A DNA stretch of 64,000 nt from Septoria linicola (taxonomy: Eukaryota > Ascomycota > Dothideomycetes > Mycosphaerellales > Mycosphaerellaceae), in assembly GCA_024114885.1 (NCBI GenBank), contig CP099420.1, positions 2,418,001 through 2,482,000 of the forward strand. The letters run 5' to 3'. Below, one piece after another: positions 43,601 through 54,456 of this stretch; position 1 is the first letter of the stretch, and each line of letters begins with the position of its first letter. A model generated the notes under the pieces. It saw nothing but the letters and a program-made list of their open reading frames with translations. It was not told the DNA's origin and ran no database searches. The position numbers and the translations under genes were made by a program.

Positions 43601-44536
43601 ATTGTAAGGTGATATGAACGTCGTCTCTCGTTGGCGGATCTCGTTTGCGACACTTCGTATGCGCACCAGCCATCCATCTCTCTCCTCGGGATTGCCAAAT
43701 TGGAGCGTCATTACAGAGGCAGACCCAGACTCCTCATCCAAGTATGCGACCTCCAAAGCAAAGTATGGCTTGCCGTCGTCCACTTTGAGCGTTGCTACAA
43801 TCTGTCGCAATAGCACTCGGCCGTCCTTATCACCCGAGGAGTCCGACAGAGTTTGGAGGTCGCTGTGGGAGCCAGCAGATGGCATAGAGCCATGCCGCTG
43901 TACGGGACTGCGTCCAGCTGCGCTTGGTATTGTCCGGAAATGCTCTGCCGCTTTCGCCTGTGTTTTGTACCGCAAGATCGCATACTCGGTGAGCACGAGA
44001 TACTCCTTCTTCTTTCTGAACATGCCCGCGCTCGTCTGAACCTCGCCATGCAAGAGAACCATTTTCGAGGGCCCCGGCGAGGCACTGCCGTTTGCGTCTA
44101 CCACGTGGTCAAACACCAATGAAGGTGCTTTCGAAGATGTGGTAGAATTCGGCTCCCCATTCGTGTAGCCGTGACCCACGCTCAACAAGTCTTCTGAGCT
44201 CCCTCTCGTCAGACTGGTCTTCAGCGATTCGAAGACAGATGGCGGACGCTTCGAGCCTCTCATGCTCAGCGAAGGCCTTCGCGACTGCGATCGCGGCTGG
44301 TCTGATACTAGCCGACTCTTGCCTGTTTCTCGCGCAACATCAGGATGATTGACATCCACGAATAGACTCGGCGAGCGGGTGTGCTTGGGCTTCTTGCTCA
44401 GCAGAGTCTTGGACTTCTTGCTCGGGCGGGAGCCATCGTCGCCGTCGTGGAGGTCTGCAGTGGAGCGCAGGCCAGTAAGAGCGAAGATGCTCCTTCTTCT
44501 GGAGCTGTCCTTGCTATGCCTCGAAGTGGCCGACAT
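40616..44536 (-). CDS. Large PH-like / leucine-rich-repeat protein
   Basis: A single exon encodes 1306 residues. Residues 1-155 are basic, Ser-rich and disordered (SKKSKTLLSKKPKHTRSPS). A PH-like domain spans about 158-310: KMVLLHGEVQTSAGMFRKKK, YLVLTEYAILRYKTQ, and the C-terminal helix PEERDGWLVRIRSVANEI with the invariant Trp. A second folded region (about 310-470) precedes an RNI-type leucine-rich repeat array (about 590-1010) with units such as LESLEIAGNAARL, LHELYLDKTYLTGGDVATLL and LLELHCDNNEIPLHGL. The last 300 residues are Ser/Pro-rich. The layout is typical of a conserved ascomycete protein of unknown role, perhaps a membrane-bound scaffold. Such a long gene without introns is notable next to its split neighbours. 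Confidence 0.88.
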   Translation of the reverse strand: MSATSRHSKDSSRRRSIFALTGLRSTADLHDGDDGSRPSKKSKTLLSKKPKHTRSPSLFVDVNHPDVARETGKSRLVSDQPRSQSRRPSLSMRGSKRPPSVFESLKTSLTRGSSEDLLSVGHGYTNGEPNSTTSSKAPSLVFDHVVDANGSASPGPSKMVLLHGEVQTSAGMFRKKKEYLVLTEYAILRYKTQAKAAEHFRTIPSAAGRSPVQRHGSMPSAGSHSDLQTLSDSSGDKDGRVLLRQIVATLKVDDGKPYFALEVAYLDEESGSASVMTLQFGNPEERDGWLVRIRSVANEIRQRETTFISPYNLENVARIVERDNDYDPENCAIYKVVQRQPAVKSGSRSSSDDLTKVASTVCFLAIGVHKVHLIPLVKPAARTSSPSLTPNHSQASYGILTLVGVKVSGEQDTFELVFRQPLQKPRVLHLAAASSFEIAARLHWSENFLRPECGHRLFKFKVPTEVDDLLVPPADPGVEEHNCLDRTLIAYCVAYGVNPSNIRYTINYSCEDGPRFELLSPADRRRPNYGPLELLAIMRAIRYNESFGSLSFAGVLLDSLNGLHDNYGTEHVCTRTKRGTPIKLTAEELSRSSLLVQEVRAIAATSKKLRRMDFSGCVTVKHSSATPTEEEPIRNRDIGSGVVEALFPLCKHQTTNVDWICLNGIELSETDQDYLVGAAVDKSCHFRAIELNRCGLNDRSLGLILDALRAQENTLESLEIAGNAARLSPAAFDSQLGMFGFIRKLNLSNVSRTSGTEPFIQAETLLVWRLQELRLTGTTLNAATIDAISTYLAHPQSASLHELYLDKTYLTGGDVATLLHSMSWDSQRTRDMHLDISQCVISKGLEKVTQAISSNLAPSHLSMRAVEYKEESMFRKVLRALTTNRVIRFLDISQTALPGDASEETCDAIAHLLAENDTIVELNISGEDARLATSKFGPGINEALAGLKENTSIQVFKVEKQKLGIRGASTLAEVLRLNRTLLELHCDNNEIPLHGLTDLVNALTDNTALIYLPPMDDGRAAAFKMAEVTMRTMSDLDPPRSPTGLKTSHHQSAVRKGFANVRKTTSRAASNYTPSFPALGSYGRSSPSPDARSASPLSLTIPTNRKAAHSPSGSTSSQLSPFTIQDVQTTHRLLTEQWDRQCYRLEQYLHRNWCMLNNVPAKMEIEDEIFERPSSVGSIGKMLEQVKFDTTPKADLEGRSDYFDSSQDGGSSKPIDFPTPRRMPASSSSGAPQISPIDESKHGMSFKHFVLDGTASPTSANRASEDSQTFRSISGNMRPLRIDTTMSDEEPRTPTQGAFIGIDAKS

Positions 44537-44783
44537 GCTCCCTGCACTTGCTGACTTAACCCTGCCGCTGCCGCGCTGCAGTAGTTAGTTCGTATGGCTC
44601 GAGTCGACCGACCACGACGTGCGCGGAGATTGGCGGCTTGATATGAAGACAATGTCCAGCTATAGCTCCGACCTGGGCTGTCCTGGACTCCAGTCCCCGC
44701 GCCTCACAGCCCGCGAGCCAGCATGCAATGAGATGATAAGTGAAGTGAAATGTCGATCGTACAGGCGCCCGCACCCATATTAC

Positions 44784-44806
44784 GCTGCTGCTGCTGCTGC
44801 TGCTAC
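44784..44806. repeat. (GCT)7 microsatellite
   Basis: Seven perfect GCT units are followed by a degenerate ACT, about 250 bp upstream of the start of the PH/LRR gene, in its promoter or leader. Confidence 0.9.
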
Positions 44807-47149
44807 TCCGAGCTCAGCGCCATGTTCGCCATTGTGCATGACAGAGACAAAGCAATCCTACTCGTTCATCGCTGGGAAGAAGAGTGAGAGATCGGTCCTG
44901 ACTAGCCAGCCGCATTGCCGCCCAGTGCACGTAGAATAAGTCAATTATGTGATTATATGATCGCGCTCCCGCTCCGCTAATTGCACATGGGCTCCTCGCT
45001 TCAGTGTTTCACTGTTTCGAACACGACCGCCCTCCGCCTTCCACATGCGAGAACGCGACGTCTGTGAAATACAGATCTGCCCTTCGCCTGCACCACTTCT
45101 TTCCACTGCTGCAGCTGGTTGACGGCCAAGCTCATCATCGAGCAGCTGCCGTGGACGGGAAAACCTCCATTATTGCGAGAGCTGCCGGCCGCAGGCTAGA
45201 CCGAAGAGAGATTGAACTCTAATATACTCCCTGACAGTCCACGCTTTCAGCTCATCAGCCTTCCTTCCACCTTGTCGATTCGAGCTCCAGGTTTTCCTAC
45301 AACTGACCAACTTTTCCACGAGCCACCGCCGGCGCCTCCCTCTTCAGTTGCTGCTGCTCTCACGCTCTATTACAGGCTGAATGTAGCGACTGATAGCACA
45401 TCGGGAAGCAATCCTGACTGCACCGGCGGCGGCTGCAAGACGGTATTGGCATCACTGTTAACGCAGCTTTGCGAAGTGTCGCCGAGACGAATGTAATCGC
45501 CTGGGCCTGTTGCACTTGCGCCCAACCATTGATGCCTCGCCTTTAGGTCTCTTCACACTTGACCAGGCTGATGTCAGACCCGGTAGAAGCCTCTGCTAAC
45601 ACCACAGGAAGGACGCGTCGCGACAGTCCAACCTTTCGCGCTCGTACTTATGCCCGGGAGAACCAGACTCACGCGCATCATCGGAGATGCGTCTCCGAAC
45701 TGAAACCAGGGCTGCATCGCGAGGACATGCAGACATCAATTCCGACATCACTCACGTGTGAAGTCATGGAGCGTACAGCGACACGACCTTCGCGCTATGT
45801 GCCCCCCACGAATCTGCCATTGCGAGTTGACGTGTATGGTTGTCTTCGCTTTGCCGAGCAGCATTCGTGGTATCACTAGGTACTAACCACCATCAGGCCA
45901 TGCACAAGGGTCAGATTCCTCATGTCTTACCAAGCAAACAAGCATCACGGTCTCGACCAGCGCCAGACCTCACGTGGCAGTCTCGTGCCTTGCAGTCAAA
46001 AGAGGGATGTCAGGTTGCAATTCCGCGGCTCTATTGCTACTTGGCTCTTCAGCTTATACATGTCCAATGTACACAGGTACCGAACCTGCTACAGCATGAA
46101 GACTTTGAATAGGCAGCGCCGTGAATCTCGTCTGCGCCGACAAATGCAACAGCCCTGCGCGCGGCGGCATGAGCTGGCGCACTGCGGCCATCCGTGAATG
46201 CTGCAGAGAACATTCTCGTTGAAGCTGTAGGCTGGTTTCGAGCCTGACACTTCGACCGACCTGTCGATTTACCTGGGAAGCGCTCCCGCTCCTCGACAGA
46301 CATCGAGAACCAAGTCGCCAGATGGTAGCGCGATCACATGTTGTGTATGTCAATGGGCCATGAGGCTGATGTGGCTGTACAATAGTAAGCCTCCGGCACG
46401 GTTCAGCAAAGTGGTTGTATTCCCTACATTGGTTTCCAACTGATCGTGCTATACAGCTAAGAAATAGGCTAGGCTTAGCGTATCCTCGAAGACATTGCCT
46501 ATGCCTGCGGCTAGTCGGAGCGCATAGTCGCGTAGACCTCGAAGAAGCAGAAGCGAGCAATGGTCGACGCTTCGAATATCAAGGCCGCTCCCATGCACGC
46601 TGAGCAGACTGATTCGACCCGGACAGCGCACTGGCGCGATCTAGTTAACGACTTTACGTGGAGTGGCTCTACGAAGACGGCTATACCTACGGTGACCTTG
46701 GCTATTGGGAAACCTGCGCGAGTTATCTGGCCTCATCTATTGTCCATCTATAGGAGGTATCGATATCGAGCAGACAGTCGACCAACACGACGCTATTCAC
46801 CATCACCGCAACTTCTGTCACGATGTTCTCGCCTCTTGTTTGGGCTAGGGCGCTTTCTGCTGACACTGAATAGCGTACTATTGTTCACTATCTGATCACA
46901 GGTCTGCGGGCAACTTCCTGGCGGTGAAGGCGTTTGCAGGCCTAGTCTGGCAGAGGCTGGGGCAGGTTGGAAGTCGCACTCATGCTCTCAGGTCTGTCGA
47001 TCTATGCAACTCTGTGGTGCAGGCTCAAGGATGTGAGAACACGAGGTGATCGATGAGGCGACTGTATTGATTATCTGCCAGACGCAGGATCATCCATAAA
47101 AGGTCCAGGAGAATCGATGTGTGCCACATGTCAGTCTATGGGAGCGCGC

Positions 47150-47360
47150 GCATTGTAGTTGAGAAACGTTGAAGTAGAGCTGTGCAACTTTCCCCTTGAG
47201 ATCTCGCGTGATCTTCTCGATGTAGCGAGAGACGCTCGCCTCCTCGTTGCGTGTCAGCTTCTTATCGGCCTTTGGACTCAGCAACGGGCTACTCTGACGT
47301 ATTTCTTGACCAGTTTCTCCGCTACGGGCAATTTGTAGAATATCGATAATTCAGATGGCT
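47150..47360 (-). pseudogene. Possible coding relic with a frameshift
   Basis: Two adjacent minus-strand frames look protein-like but do not join. The upstream piece reads SELSIFYKLPVAEKLVKKYV and stops near 47278. The downstream piece, in another frame, reads LLSPKADKKLTRNEEASVSR then YIEKITRDLKGKVAQLYFN. Both are Lys/Glu-rich and amphipathic, unlike the Cys/Arg/Ser-rich noise around them. A one- or two-base indel near 47275-47285 would connect them. No family is recognised, and chance cannot be excluded. Confidence 0.25.
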
Positions 47361-47612
47361 TCGTACATGGTGAGTATTACGAAGCAGATCGGTCTCCTGT
47401 CGCTGAACCATAATTCTAGGGTCCAAAACTCGGCGAGACCATCATATGATCATAGTATGTGAATAGATGAGGTCGTCGCCGGCGTCCCACTACTAAGTGT
47501 CGATCAACCCTAAGGTATGCGGTGCAGTCTTGTTTGTCAGGGACAGTTCACGATGCCGTGAATAGAGCTTCGCTCTATTACAGGAGTACTAGACCTGTAG
47601 AATCACCATACC

Positions 47613-48164
47613 ATGCGCCTAAAACAATGCATAAATCAACGCCTTCGATGCACCTCCCGCCCATACCGGGCAGCCCGATACATGCAGACGGCCGCCACAA
47701 CACACACGGCAACCAGCATGCGCTCGACAACAGCAGAAGCGAAGAAACGCGAACACACCCGCAACGACCTCAACTACAAGGAGTGGCTAGTCCGAGAGTC
47801 CCTTCAAGTCACTGAGCGACGCAAGTATGACTTCCACGAGAAGCATCAGCACGCCAATTGCATTTGTCAGCACGACTTTCGACCTTCTTGGTGGCAACGA
47901 ATTGTCGGACTTCTCGAGTGGGATGTGTTGCCGTTGAAAGCGGTCATGGCGAGGGAGCGACCTTCAGCGCTGGGTCAGCATGTCATCTCCAATGTGGCCA
48001 CGGACCCGTATAATGATGCCAATGGTATTGATGCGACTGCTCAGCCTATGCTGCGCGGTGGAGAGGGTATTCGTGGAGCGGACAACATTCATGATGCGTT
48101 GCTTGAGCGAGATGAGTTTTGGTCGAACATGTTGTTCAATACCAAGCACCGTCACGGCGCCTGA
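47613..48164 (+). CDS. Hypothetical small protein
   Basis: The frame is open for 183 codons. The first 50 residues are Arg/Thr/Ala-rich and might be a mitochondrial-type leader (the start could instead be the Met at residue 24). Then come a charged helix (AKKREHTRNDLNYKEWLVRE), a Cys/His-containing stretch (KHQHANCICQHDF) and an aromatic patch (PSWWQRIVGLLEWDVLP). The second half is polar. No family is recognised. Composition is more protein-like than its surroundings, so it may be real. Confidence 0.42.
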   Translation: MRLKQCINQRLRCTSRPYRAARYMQTAATTHTATSMRSTTAEAKKREHTRNDLNYKEWLVRESLQVTERRKYDFHEKHQHANCICQHDFRPSWWQRIVGLLEWDVLPLKAVMARERPSALGQHVISNVATDPYNDANGIDATAQPMLRGGEGIRGADNIHDALLERDEFWSNMLFNTKHRHGA

Positions 48165-48911
48165 GGTGCAATCGATAGCCGGGCAGACACCTCTGCGGTC
48201 GGTATGAAGAAGACCAGTGGAGGAGAAGCAGAGCACTCGTGCAGGAAAGTATCGAGTTGTGTGAAGCCATTGAGTGACAGATGTTGTGCATCAGGCATAA
48301 AGCCGTCCGGGTGGAGGGAGATGCAGTGGTGGTCTTGTCCCGCAGGAATCGCACCATCTGATTGCGCGTACTTGTGTATCTCGGATCATGCATGTGTAGC
48401 CGTAGCTTGTGAAGAGATGAGCTCAATGCATCATACGATGTCTCGAAACGCTGCAACCACGTTCAATTCATGCTCCGACAACACAGTGTGCAGAACAGCA
48501 ACATGTGAGAAGTGGAGTGGTTCTCGGGATTCCAGAGTGATTGATAAACACCGCCATGCCTCTTCAGAGACTAGCTGATTATTCGCGCACTGTGAGTGGC
48601 TGTCGAAGGAACGGGACATCGTCAGACGCAGGGACGCAGGGTCTCAATCTCGCCAATTTCTCTTCTCCATCGTATGATTCTGCTGTGCTGTGTTGAATAA
48701 GCTACCGTATCGCCTCTTGGATCGCTACATTCCATGTTCTTCACCTCTTCGCACCTCACGCACCACACCCTTCACCACACCGTCCTTGACTGATTGGACC
48801 CCTGCGAATTAAAGCAGGCTTGCTGCATACAACGCGATTGGCTTGCCCCAGGAGAAACAAGGAGCTGCAGCTGCTTACCGAGACGAGCTTTGAGAGCTCC
48901 GAATCGCCGCC
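48165..48911. promoter_or_regulatory. Upstream region of ERG3
   Basis: This 747 bp stretch has no convincing gene. The 200 bases before ATG 48912 contain a CT/CA-rich tract (ttcttcacctcttcgcacctcacgcac) typical of fungal leaders. Confidence 0.4.
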
Positions 48912-50086
48912 ATGGATGTCGTCCTCGAGGTGTTCGACACCTTTCTCTTCGATCGATTATACGCCAATGCTCTGCCCATATTTCCGAGTGTGTCCACCTT
49001 CGATCCTGTGACCACGATAGCGGCAAGCTTGAAAGCCTTCGGGAGTAACGAAACCATTGGGTTGTCCCAGCGAGGGCCCTTTGCTAGATCAGGATGGCAA
49101 TGGGAGCCCTCAAATTCATACTTCTCGCTGGAGCCCAGTGATTTTGCATACCTGAGTCGTTGGGATCGCGACAACATCTACAGACAGGCCTTGAGCTTGT
49201 ACATCATAACATGGTGAGTTGTGTATTTCATGTCGTCGCTTCGATCAGGGACTGACGAAAGGCACGAAGGATATTCGGTCTTGTCATCTACTTCACATGC
49301 GCAACGCTCAGCTATGTGTTCGTCTTCGACAAGGCGACGTTTCAACACCCAAAGTACCTCAAGAACCAGATGCGCATGGAGATCCGCCAAACGCTCGAAT
49401 CGATTCCAATCATGGCCATCTTCACAGTGCCCTTCTTCGTGGCTGAGGTCCGAGGCTACTCCTTCATCTACGACAGCGCAATCAATCCTGGCTTCACGCA
49501 CCCGTTCCTGAGTTGGTTTGGCGAATGGTACAACTACATCCAGTTCCCGTTATTCTTGATGTTTACCGACTTCTGCATCTACTGGATTCACCGTGGTCTG
49601 CACCACCCTCTCGTTTACAAGCGCCTCCACAAGCCTCACCACAAGTGGATCATGCCGACACCATATGCCTCGCACGCTTTCCACCCGCTCGATGGATACA
49701 GCCAAAGTGTGCCATACCACCTTTTCCCGTTCATGTTCCCACTTCAGAAGTTTGCCTACATCGCTCTCTTCACTTTCATCCAGATCTGGACTGTCATGAT
49801 CCACGATGGAGAGTACGTGGCAAATTCGCCGATCATCAATGGCGCCGCCTGCCACACAATGCACCACCTGTACTTCAACTATAACTACGGCCAGTTTACC
49901 ACTCTGTGGGATCGCCTCGGCGGTAGTTACAGGAAGCCAAACGAGGAGCTCTTCCGAAAGGAGGAGAAGATGAGCGACAAAGAGTGGAAGAGACAAGCGA
50001 AAGAGATGGAGAGAATGGTCGTCGAAGTGGAGGGTAAGGATGACAGAAGCTACGGCCCTCCCGAGACGGTCAAGAAAGTGCAATAG
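48912..50086 (+). CDS. ERG3: Delta(7)-sterol C-5 desaturase
   Basis: Exons 48912-49213 and 49270-50086 give 372 residues. The 56 bp intron ends in AAG rather than YAG but restores the family sequence YIITWIFGLVIYF. All three di-iron histidine boxes of the fatty acid hydroxylase superfamily are present: HRGLHH (208-213), HKPHH (221-225) and HTMHH near 300. Four hydrophobic helices flank them. It is an ER enzyme that introduces the C5-C6 double bond of ergosterol with cytochrome b5 and O2. Loss of function in fungi is known to alter azole response. No lesions are seen. Confidence 0.95.
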
Positions 50087-51077
50087 ACGGGTTTAAGCCT
50101 GGTAATGACTTGCATGGACAGCATTGCGTACGCCCAGATCGCGGCGTTGAATTGGCCAGAGAGCCCTTGTAACAATTGCATGAAAATGGCGCATATGGGA
50201 TTGGAGCGGCTTACGTTTCTACGTTTGGTCAGGTTGGGTTGATACCTCTGTCTACCACAGACTTCGGGTGGCTAGCAGTGCTCCTAGTGACCAAAATTAT
50301 TCACAACGATCTTGGACGACCACACATCGCACCACAAGCTCCCTTGACAATCACGAAAGGCCAAAGTTCTTGATCAGTTGTCAGACCAGGCCGGCTGTGC
50401 TGCAGAGTGCAAGATCTGAATCGCCTGATTGACTGTTCTGCTTGATTGCACGACACGATGGTGCATCACTTGACAATGCTTGAGCCAGCAGAAATGCTCC
50501 TGGTAAGCACGAACGAAATTCATAAGTCGCAATACTTACCGCAACAACAATGCCGGCAATTGAAGATATGTCTCCAGAGGAACTGGATGGTCTTACTGAG
50601 CACCAGCTTCTGGGTTGACATCAAGAAATCTATGAAATATGGGAGACAATCTTGTTTTGCGTGTGCCCCATTCGTGGACTGAGTCCGGTACAAGCTATGC
50701 AGCTGACAAGTGAAGAGAGGGCAAGGAGTCTCACGATGTTCATGAATGTGGATCGACTCTCGCAGTTGGAGATATGGTAAGGTGAGATCGAGGATCATTG
50801 GCGGGCTATAGATCGCGATCAATCATTCTAGACATTCTCCGGCATGGCATTGTCATAGCTGCCATAGAAAATGTGGCTAAACACCATGCCATGCAATGCA
50901 ATGCAATGCAGTGCTATCAGTACTCTGCTTGGATATTCTTTTCCGATAGACTTTCGAATCAGGGTCTTCTGCACGGTCCGAAGCCGAGCATTAGACTATT
51001 TGCCGATTCTATCATGCTAGCCCACACTCTGCACACTGCATGCATATTTGTACCTGCACATACACAGCACGAGCACG
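50087..51077. other. Intergenic with an ATGCA tandem repeat
   Basis: This 991 bp stretch holds ERG3 3' flank and the promoter of the SET-domain gene. No gene is supported; the ORFs here are below 120 codons and without features. The short repeat at 50891 is listed separately. Confidence 0.4.
50891..50910. repeat. (ATGCA)4 pentanucleotide repeat
   Basis: Four perfect ATGCA units are flanked by near copies (ccatgcc before, gtgc after), 168 bases upstream of the SET-domain gene start. Confidence 0.85.
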
Positions 51078-52489
51078 ATGGAGCCTATGGATATCGACGA
51101 CTTTCAATCTGCCACAGATACCTTTCTGACTTGGCTGAAGAATAATGGCGCAACTATATCGCCCAATATACAACTTGCGGACCTGAGAGCCCGAGCCGCT
51201 GGACGAGGTGTCGGTAGGTCTCAGCAGACCATGATAGACAGCATGTTGGACCGACCTGACACGTTGTGCTAGTGGCGACCAAGGACATTGCAGAGGACGA
51301 AGAGCTATTCAGCATTCCACGGGCCTCAATCTTGACAACTGAAACTTCAGATCTGCCTGCAAATGTTCGCAAAGAAATTGATCACCCGTGGTTGTCTTTG
51401 ATACTGGTCATGGTCTACGAGTATCTCAAGAGCACAGATTCGTCGTGGAAGCCGTATTTTGACCTACTTCCTGAGCAGTTCGCCAGCCTCATGTTCTGGT
51501 CAGACGATGAATTGCAGCTCCTGGAAGGTAGCGCCGTGGTCGAAAAGATCGGCAAAGAGACTGCAGATTCGACATTCAGTGAACAGCTAATACCAATCAT
51601 CGCCCAACATGCCGATGTCTTCAAGACGGGTGGTCGCAGCAACGATGAATTACTGGCGCTCTGCCACCGCATGGGCAGCACGATCATGGCCTACGCCTTC
51701 GACCTCGAAAAGCCCGAATCGGAGCAATCTCAGCGAGACGAGGAAGAGTGGGAAGAAGATGAAGAGAGCGCCACACTCCCCAAGGGCATGGTTCCTCTTG
51801 CAGACATGCTGAATGCCGACGCAGATCGCAACAACGCCAAGCTTTTTTACGAGGACGACAAAGTGGTCATGAAGACGATAAAAGCTGTGAAAGCTGGAGA
51901 AGAGCTATACAACGACTTTGGATCTCTGCCGCGAGCAGATTTGATACGAAGATATGGCTATGTGACTGAAAATTACGCCAAGTACGACTTGGTCGAGATC
52001 TCTTCTGACTTGATCAAAGAGCAAGCAAAAGTGCAGCTCAGGCTAGTGGAGAAGGATGTCAGCGAGAAGTGGCAGTACGCAGAAGAGCAAGGTGTTGGTG
52101 ACGATGCCTACGATATCTCACGGGCTGGGAACGAGGAGGGACAATTTCCGGAAGAGCTTTGCGTAGCACTCAACCTGTTGGCAACGCCAAAGGCCGAATT
52201 CGAGAAGCTCAAGAAGAAGGACAAGTTACCCAAAGCCGATCTGACGACTGATGCAAAGAAACTGCTACGCGCGGTTCTGGTGCACCGATACGCTGCCTAT
52301 CCCAAGGAAGTGGCCGCAGCGCAGACACTCACAGGACGAATCGCTATGGCCAAGCAAGTCATCGATGGTGAGAAGCAAGTTCTACAGGAAGCGGTAGCCG
52401 CTGTCACGGATGCCAACAACAACAAGAAGAGGTCTGCCGATACCCTCGAGGACGAAGTGGACGCAATTCGACAGCCGTCAAAGAGATGA
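51078..52489 (+). CDS. RKM4: SET-domain ribosomal lysine N-methyltransferase (Rkm4/SETD6-like)
   Basis: Exons 51078-51213 and 51273-52489 with a 59 bp intron (GTAGGT, branch CCTGAC, acceptor TAG) give 450 residues. The join gives GRGVVATKDIAEDEELFSIP, the N-SET motif. The split SET core continues with GMVPLADMLNADADRNNAKL and YNDFGSLPRADLIRRYGYV, which carry the Asn-His/Asn and Tyr residues that bind S-adenosylmethionine. The acidic insert EEEWEEDEESA lies between. A C-terminal Rubisco LSMT substrate-binding domain covers about 245-400. Family members methylate ribosomal protein eL42 (Rkm4) or RelA (SETD6); the yeast-type role is inferred. The C-terminus has a nuclear-signal-like NNNKKR. Confidence 0.88.
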
Positions 52490-52607
52490 AATATCTGACA
52501 TCACAACACTCTTCGTACAATGGGGTATCTTCGCTATCCTATCATTACAAACTCTGGTATCATGCTGTCACCAACAACTCAGAAACAAGCTCCATAGCTA
52601 AGGGTCA

Positions 52608-54456
52608 TCAAGAGCCAGCAGTAGTGGCCTGCTGTGCTTGCGCCGCTTGGCCTGCAGCCATGGCCGCTTGTGCTTGGGCAACCATGGCACTCTGGTCGCC
52701 GCTCGGGCGATAGCCACGATCCGCTCGTGCATTGATCAGAGCGACACGATAATCAAAGGTTTTGCTCTCTGGCACGGGATGATAGTCCTCCACCTCGTCA
52801 TCACTATCCGCATCGGACACGACCCCAGTGCAGATCATGCCTTTGGGTCTATGCTTGCGCAGCTCTAGATGCAATCGACCACCACGGCCACGACGAAGTC
52901 GGCACAGCGGTGCATCCATCCGCTGGCGCTTAGCTTCGGGCTCGAGGTCATTAGTGTATTCATGTATCAACGACACTGGCTGGAAGGAGACTCGGTATTG
53001 CGGTTCTGTTGCAATCCTGCCGTTGACGTCCAGTCTCGGCTTCTGCTCCTCCATTTCTACGTCGCCATCTCGGTCCTGCGAACTCCTTGAGGGCAGTGAC
53101 GAGGGCGGTGTTGGGTATCCAGTAGGGAATGTGGCATTCAGCGATGACCACTTGGGCGGCTGATCTGCACTGTCCGGAGGCGGCGTGAGCGGCTGCCACG
53201 TCCGATCCTGCCAACTCTGGTTCCATCGGCGGTGTTGCTCCTTCCTGTTCACGATGGTCTGCTGCACATGCTCCTCAGCCTGTGCGTGCAGATCAGACAA
53301 CGAAATCAGATCGTTTTCGGGTGCCGATTGCGTCCTGGGAGCAAGACGAATCGTAGCGCCAGATCGTCCACCGTCCTGGCGTGATTTGGTCTTTGGCTGT
53401 GGCCTTTGATTGATCAGCAGCTCTTCGTCCTCGCCCTTCTCGCCGACAATGTTCTTGCTGATCTTGACCTCTTTCAGTTTTCGGCGTTCTTCGAACACCT
53501 TGCGGGTGATCTCAAGGCCTTGCTTGTTCAGCTCTTCACGCTCACGAACCATTTGGACTAATTGCCGGGCCTGGTCGAGCTCTAGCCTGAGCTTCTTGAG
53601 CTTCTCCACGACTTGCGCGTCACGACCACGGGTCTTGCGAGTCTGCCGAACTTCACGACGACGGAAGCAAACATATGGATCGGCATCATCTGCCTCTGAC
53701 GTTGTGTCAAGCACTCTGACCTTGACGTTGGGCATGAGCGGCGAGCTGTGGCCAGATTTCCGCCTTTCCCAGTACTGGTATATGGTCTTTACAAAGTGTT
53801 GAGCCTCCTGCGACAGCGGCTCTTCGCGCGCCAGCTCCAACTCGTCAAGAGATGGGACTGGGGCATTGTCGAGGTTGGCAAATGGTCTCAGACGCTGGCT
53901 GTAATCTTCGAGGAAGCTCATCACTTCTTCAAAGGCGTCTTCTGAACATTGATGCGACTTATCTTGCAAAGCCTGTCCATGGACATCTTTGCCTTCGTTC
54001 AGCTGTTGGGTAAGAAAGTCATTGTCGTCCTCGTCCATGCAATATGCCGTGCCGACAGAGTCTTCGACGGTCGTGCTAAATCTGATGTAGGTCGCAGGGT
54101 CCTGGAACCCTTTCGGATACAGCTCGTCATAATTGACGCCTTTCGCACGCACAGCATCTGGCGTGGGAATATAATTCTGTTTGGTCTTGGTGCCAGCAGT
54201 CACGGAGCTGGCAGCATTGATCACAGCTTGCAGATGGTATTCCTGATCAAGTTAGCGATGTCCAGGTTGTTCATAAGTTCTAGTAAGTACTTACGATTTC
54301 CTCAGCCTTCTCGACACCAGTGTCCACTTGGGGAATATGCTGTTGAGATTCATCGTTGGCTTCTTCGAGTTCATTTTCGCGTATCACCCGAAGAGGTTGC
54401 TTGGTGTTTAGCTTGCGTTGGCGGACATGGCGTGCATTGCTGGCTCTGGTCGACAT
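52608..54456 (-). CDS. EPL1: Enhancer of polycomb-like NuA4 subunit Epl1
   Basis: Exons 54295-54456 and 52608-54242 (52 bp intron) give 598 residues. The protein starts MSTRASNARHVRQRKLNTKQ, the typical basic Epl1 N-terminus. The EPcA region follows: QQHIPQVDTGVEKAEEIEYHLQ across the splice, NYIPTPDAVRAKGVNYDELYP, and YCMDEDDNDFL. A coiled coil comes next (VVEKLKKLRLELDQARQLVQ). The C-terminal part has the conserved LCRLRRGRGGRLHLE and an Ala/Gln-rich end. Epl1 anchors Esa1, Yng2 and Eaf6 (piccolo NuA4) to nucleosomes for H4/H2A acetylation. It converges on RKM4 with only 118 bp between stop codons, so their 3' UTRs probably overlap. Confidence 0.95.

Larger units (their letters stand above)
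44537..47612. other. 3 kb gene-poor stretch
   Basis: No intact gene is recognised. It holds the promoter of the PH/LRR gene, a (GCT)7 repeat at 44784, and near 47150-47360 a short minus-strand segment that reads like decayed coding sequence. Other ORFs (up to 168 codons at 46054-46560 -) have chance-like composition. Confidence 0.4.

Noticed and set aside
46054..46560. Minus-strand ORF of 168 codons
   Set aside because: Arg/Ser/Cys/His-rich random-like composition without domains; other frames overlap it.
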